Assembly (NCBI RefSeq): GCF_030269325.1
Contig: NZ_BSTD01000007.1
Location: 186,001-250,000, forward strand
Direction of reading: 5' to 3'
DNA: 64,000 nt
Origin: Amycolatopsis sp. NBRC 101858
GTDB lineage: Bacteria; Actinomycetota; Actinomycetes; Mycobacteriales; Pseudonocardiaceae
The notes under the pieces: model-generated
Told to the model about the DNA's origin: nothing
What the model saw: only the letters and a program-made list of their open reading frames with translations
Database searches by the model: none
Shown here: piece after piece, positions 60,784 to 64,000 of the stretch
How positions within the stretch are numbered: the stretch's first letter is position 1
Layout of the letters: every line of letters begins with the position of its first letter
Made by a program: the position numbers and the translations under genes

Positions 60784-62517
60784 TCAGCTCTTGTCACCGG
60801 CGCTGCGCAGGTGCTCCTTGACCTTGGCGATCGCGAAACCCCAGCCCTGGTCCACCGTGGGCTTCGGCGGCACGGACATCTCCTCGGGGTTGGTCAGCAC
60901 GTCCAGCAGCACCGGTCCCTCGGTGCGCAACGCCCGCCCGACAGCTTCGGCGAGCTCGGCCGGGTCGGTGACCCGGATCCCGGTGAACCCCATCGCGGTG
61001 GCGACCGCCGCAAAGTCCGGGTTGTCCAGCTCGGTGCCGAACTCGGGCAGCCCGGCCTGCTCCTGCTCCAGCTTCACCATGCCGAGCCGCCGGTTGTCGA
61101 ACACCACCAGCTTCACCGGGAGCCGGTAGCTCCGGATGGTGATCAGGTCGCCGAGCAGCATGCTCAGGCCGCCGTCGCCGCAGAACGCGACCACCTGGCG
61201 CTCGCGTTCCCACAGCTGGGCCCCGATCGCCTGCGGCATCGCGTTGGCCATCGACCCGAGGTTGTAGGAACCGAGCAGCCGGCGCGACCCGGTCATCCGG
61301 ACGAAGCGGGACAGCCACACCGTCGCCATCCCTGTGTCCGAGGTGAAGACGGCGTCCTGGTCGGCCAGCTCGTCGATCAGCGCGGCCAGTGCCTCGGGCC
61401 GGATCTGGTGGTCCTGGTTGTCGAAGACAGACCGGACCTTCCCGACCAGGCCCTTGTCGTGCTCGGGGGAGGCCAGCCGCGCCTGCCCGGCGCGCCAGCG
61501 TTCGAAGTGCGCACGGGCGTCGTCGAGGTGGTCCCGCGAAGCGTGCGGGGACAGCCGCAGCAGCAGCGCCGCGACCGTGGGGGCGACGTCGCCGACCAGG
61601 CCGAGCTCGACCGGGACGCGACGCCCGATGTGCTCGGCGACGGCGTCAACCTGGATGACCTTCTTCCCGGTCGGGTACCAGGCCCGGTAAGGGAAGTCGG
61701 TGCCGAGCAGGAGCAGCAGGTCGGCGTCGTCCATCGCCTGCGCGGCGGCGGGGTTGCCGATCAGGCCGGTCTGGCCGACCTCGAACCGGTTGTCGTCTTC
61801 GAAGCCTTCCTTCGCCTTGAGGGTGAGCACCATCGGGGCGCCAAGCCGGTCGGCCAGGGCCAGCACGTCCTCGCGCGCCTGCCGGGCGCCGCGGCCCACG
61901 AGCAGGGTGACCTTCTCCGCCGCGTTGAGCAGCTGCGCGGCCGCGTCGAGGGCGGGGTCATCGGGCCGGGTGCTGCGCTCGACCAGGGAGAACCGCGGCT
62001 CCCGGTCGGCCTCGACCTTCTTGTCGCCGACGTCGCCCGGAACGGTGAGGACCGCGGGGCCACCCCGGCTGATCGCCGTGCGGACCGCGATCTCCAGCAG
62101 ACCGGGGATCTGCTCGGGCGAGGTCACGGTGGCGCGGAAGACCGCGACGTCGGTGAACAGCAGGTCGTTGTCGACCTCCTGGAACATCTCCGTGCCGATG
62201 TCGGCCTGCGGGACCTGCCCGGCGATGGCCAGCACGGGAGCGTGGCTCTTCGCGGCGTCGTAAAGGCCGTTGAGCAGGTGCACCGAGCCGGGGCCGACGG
62301 TGCCCATGCAAACGCCGATGGTGTCGCCCAGCTGGGCCTGCGCGCCGGCGGCGAACGCGGCGGCTTCCTCGTGCCGGCAGCCGATCCACTCGATGCGCTC
62401 GGCGCGGCGGATGGCGTCGGTGAGCGGGTTGAGGGCGTCACCGACGACGCCGAACACGTGCGTGACGCCGAGCTGGGCGAGGCTGTCGACGATGACCTGG
62501 GCGACGGTGCGGGTCAC
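60784..62517 (-). CDS. poxB: pyruvate oxidase/dehydrogenase (quinone), ThDP-dependent
   Basis: A 577-residue ThDP enzyme. N-terminal Glu in CRHEEAAAFAAGAQAQLG activates the cofactor, the middle has FAD/nucleotide domain residues, and the C-terminal ThDP motif is FCGDGGLSMLLGDLITIRSYRLPVKLVVFDN. It turns pyruvate into acetate and CO2, passing electrons to quinone, or a close relative. GTG 62517 follows AGGAGG. The C-terminal tail is charged, as for membrane attachment. It lies 13 bp after the GltB-like gene. Confidence 0.88.
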   Translation of the reverse strand: MTRTVAQVIVDSLAQLGVTHVFGVVGDALNPLTDAIRRAERIEWIGCRHEEAAAFAAGAQAQLGDTIGVCMGTVGPGSVHLLNGLYDAAKSHAPVLAIAGQVPQADIGTEMFQEVDNDLLFTDVAVFRATVTSPEQIPGLLEIAVRTAISRGGPAVLTVPGDVGDKKVEADREPRFSLVERSTRPDDPALDAAAQLLNAAEKVTLLVGRGARQAREDVLALADRLGAPMVLTLKAKEGFEDDNRFEVGQTGLIGNPAAAQAMDDADLLLLLGTDFPYRAWYPTGKKVIQVDAVAEHIGRRVPVELGLVGDVAPTVAALLLRLSPHASRDHLDDARAHFERWRAGQARLASPEHDKGLVGKVRSVFDNQDHQIRPEALAALIDELADQDAVFTSDTGMATVWLSRFVRMTGSRRLLGSYNLGSMANAMPQAIGAQLWERERQVVAFCGDGGLSMLLGDLITIRSYRLPVKLVVFDNRRLGMVKLEQEQAGLPEFGTELDNPDFAAVATAMGFTGIRVTDPAELAEAVGRALRTEGPVLLDVLTNPEEMSVPPKPTVDQGWGFAIAKVKEHLRSAGDKS

Positions 62518-62530
62518 GAATCCTCCTGGG

Positions 62531-64000
62531 TCAGACGGTGAAGTGGTCGGGGTCGGCCGCGGCCCAGTCCGCCGCCCACCCCGGCGGGGCCTCGGACAGG
62601 AGCTGCTCGGGCGCGAGCCAGTCGTAGAGCTCGGCGTAGGACAGCACGTGGTGGGGATCGACGCGGCGGCGCAGCAGGTGCGGCCGCAGCTCGGCGGGAA
62701 ACCGGACGCCCATCGACGCCATGATCTGCTGGGCGCCGGTGACGGTGGCGCGCTGGAACCGTTCCACGCGCAGGGATTTATCGGCGACGTCCAGGGCGCG
62801 GGCGCGGCGGGCGTCCTGGGTGGTGACGCCGACCGGGCAGGTGTTGGTGTGGCAGCGCTGCGCCTGGATGCAGCCGACGGCGAACATCATCGCCCGGGCG
62901 GCGTTGGTGTAGTCCGCGCCCTGGACGAGGCGTTTGACGATGTCGGCGCCGGTGGCGACCTTCCCGCTCGCGCCGAGCTTGATCCGGTCGCGCAGCCCGG
63001 TGCCGACCAGTGCGTTGTGGACGGTGATCAGGCCTTCGGTCAGCGGCGTCCCGATGTGGTCGGCGAACTCCAGCGGCGCGGCCCCGGTGCCGCCTTCGGC
63101 GCCGTCGACGATGATGAAGTCCGGGGCGGTGCCTTCGGCGAGCATCGCCTTGCAGACGGCGAGGAACTGGCTTCGCGAGCCGACGCAGAGCTTGAACCCG
63201 GTCGGTTTGCCGCCCGCCAGCTCGCGCATCTCGGCGATGAACCAGATCAGCTCCCGCGGGGTGGAGAACATCCGGTGGTACGGCGGCGAGATGACGGTCT
63301 GCCCCTGCGGGACGTCGCGGACGCGGGCGATTTCCGCGTTCACCTTGCCGCCGGGCAGCACGCCGCCGATGCCGGGTTTGGCGCCCTGGGACAGTTTCAG
63401 CGAGACGCACTTCACCGCGTCGTGGGCTGCTTTGTCGGAGAACTCCGTTTTGTCGAACCCTCCGTCAGAGGTGCGGCAGCCGAAGTAGCCGGTGCCGATC
63501 TCCCAGACGAGGTCGCCGCCGTGGCGCAGGTGGTACTCCGAGAGGCCGCCTTCGCCGGTGTCGTGGGCGAAGCCGCCCAGCGCGGCACCCCGGTTGAGGG
63601 CCAGGATCGCGTTGGCCGAGAGTGAGCCGAAGCTCATCGCGGACACGTTGAGCAGGGCCATGTCGTAGGGCTTGGTGCAGTCCGGGCCGCCGATCCGGAT
63701 CTTCGGCGGACTGTCCGGCGGCGACACCGGGGCCATCGAGTGCACGAGCGACTCGTACCCGTCGGCGTAGACGTCGCGTTCGGTGCCGAACGGCTCTTCG
63801 GCGTCGGTGCCCTTGGCGCGCTGGTAGACGATGCTGCGGACGTCGCGGTCGAAGGGGCGGCCGTCGAAGTTGCGTTCGATGAAGTACTGCTGCAGTTCGG
63901 GCCGCAGCGCCTCGAGCAGGAACCGCAGATGCCCGAGCACCGGGTAGTTCCGCAGCACCGAATGCTTACGCTGGCGCAGGTCCCGGCAGCCGACGCCGGC
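62531..64000 (-). CDS. FMN-binding glutamate synthase-like protein (cut at window edge)
   Basis: About 489 residues visible; the N-terminus lies beyond the right edge. The TIM-barrel FMN domain of GltB is complete: MSFGSLSANAILALNRGAALGGFAHDTGEGGLS, KPGIGGVLPGGKV, IIVDGAEGGTGAAPLEFADHIGTPL, and the 3Fe-4S motif CIQAQRCHTNTCPVGV. Stand-alone proteins like this lack the glutaminase domain; their role is not established. The frame continues upstream of the internal ATG at 63958 (RDLRQRKHSVLRNYP). Confidence 0.88.
   Translation of the reverse strand, partial: AGVGCRDLRQRKHSVLRNYPVLGHLRFLLEALRPELQQYFIERNFDGRPFDRDVRSIVYQRAKGTDAEEPFGTERDVYADGYESLVHSMAPVSPPDSPPKIRIGGPDCTKPYDMALLNVSAMSFGSLSANAILALNRGAALGGFAHDTGEGGLSEYHLRHGGDLVWEIGTGYFGCRTSDGGFDKTEFSDKAAHDAVKCVSLKLSQGAKPGIGGVLPGGKVNAEIARVRDVPQGQTVISPPYHRMFSTPRELIWFIAEMRELAGGKPTGFKLCVGSRSQFLAVCKAMLAEGTAPDFIIVDGAEGGTGAAPLEFADHIGTPLTEGLITVHNALVGTGLRDRIKLGASGKVATGADIVKRLVQGADYTNAARAMMFAVGCIQAQRCHTNTCPVGVTTQDARRARALDVADKSLRVERFQRATVTGAQQIMASMGVRFPAELRPHLLRRRVDPHHVLSYAELYDWLAPEQLLSEAPPGWAADWAAADPDHFTV

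Noticed and set aside
1-64000. CRISPR arrays, rRNA operons, prophage or plasmid replication genes
   Set aside because: No repeat-spacer pattern, rRNA sequence, phage structural gene or replication initiator was seen on either strand.

Overview
The window is high-GC DNA with GTG/TTG starts, many 4-bp ATGA or GTGA gene overlaps, F420-dependent enzymes, actinobacterial DUF families and SigB/SigF-type promoter motifs. It looks like a chromosomal segment of a soil actinomycete, most likely Pseudonocardiaceae (Amycolatopsis-like). That placement is inference from gene style and content, not from a marker gene. No rRNA, CRISPR array or prophage was seen.

Layout. (1) 1-8.4 kb: end of a peptide/nickel-type ABC importer operon (two permeases and a lipoprotein, with a possible leader ORF), a secreted serine hydrolase, a NarL-type two-component system, and a divergent hydrolase-cupin / TetR pair around a palindromic operator. 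(2) 8.4-14.5 kb: an MMPL exporter fused to a putative sensor-type membrane domain, and a cyclase-family enzyme divergent from a STAND-type ATPase. (3) 14.5-18.2 kb: a rearranged scar with a truncated molybdenum hydroxylase pair and a headless SDR meeting at one junction, then an orphan N4-cytosine-type DNA methyltransferase. (4) 18.5-34.7 kb: metabolic and stress genes (epimerase, frameshifted CocE hydrolase, Zn-ADH, hemerythrin, Hsp20, CDGSH, heme-oxygenase-like protein, haloacetate-dehalogenase-like enzyme, partner-switching STAS/kinase proteins) mixed with many decayed genes and IS remnants. (5) 34.7-44.9 kb: a formaldehyde-type Zn-ADH, then a selenocysteine locus. It holds a formate dehydrogenase with an in-frame UGA and an adjacent SECIS hairpin, its Fe-S and NrfD subunits, selB, selA and tRNA-Sec on the minus strand, with selD divergent. 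(6) 44.9-54.5 kb: a CPA1 antiporter, a seven-gene Mrp antiporter operon in Mbh-module order, and a PPOX-phosphoketolase-acetate kinase operon. (7) 54.5-64 kb: a small DUF2795 protein, a 429-bp IS481-like deletion derivative, an F420 LLM oxidoreductase, a frameshifted SigB/F-family sigma factor, a flavodoxin-like protein, STAS plus SpoIIE phosphatase, pyruvate oxidase and an FMN-binding GltB-like protein that runs off the right edge.

How it works together. The selenocysteine locus looks self-contained: the selenoprotein, its SECIS, the tRNA, SelA, SelB and SelD are all present. Formate oxidation would pass electrons through the Fe-S subunit to the NrfD anchor and quinone. The phosphoketolase/acetate kinase and pyruvate oxidase genes give overflow or low-oxygen carbon routes. 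Five matches or near-matches to the SigB/SigF consensus (GTTT, about 15 nt, GGGTAT) precede hemerythrin, a STAS gene, a small basic protein, the CPA1 antiporter and the PPOX-phosphoketolase operon. With the sigma, STAS, kinase and phosphatase genes this suggests a general stress regulon. Several of its regulators carry single-base frameshifts, so either it is decaying here or the assembly has homopolymer errors.
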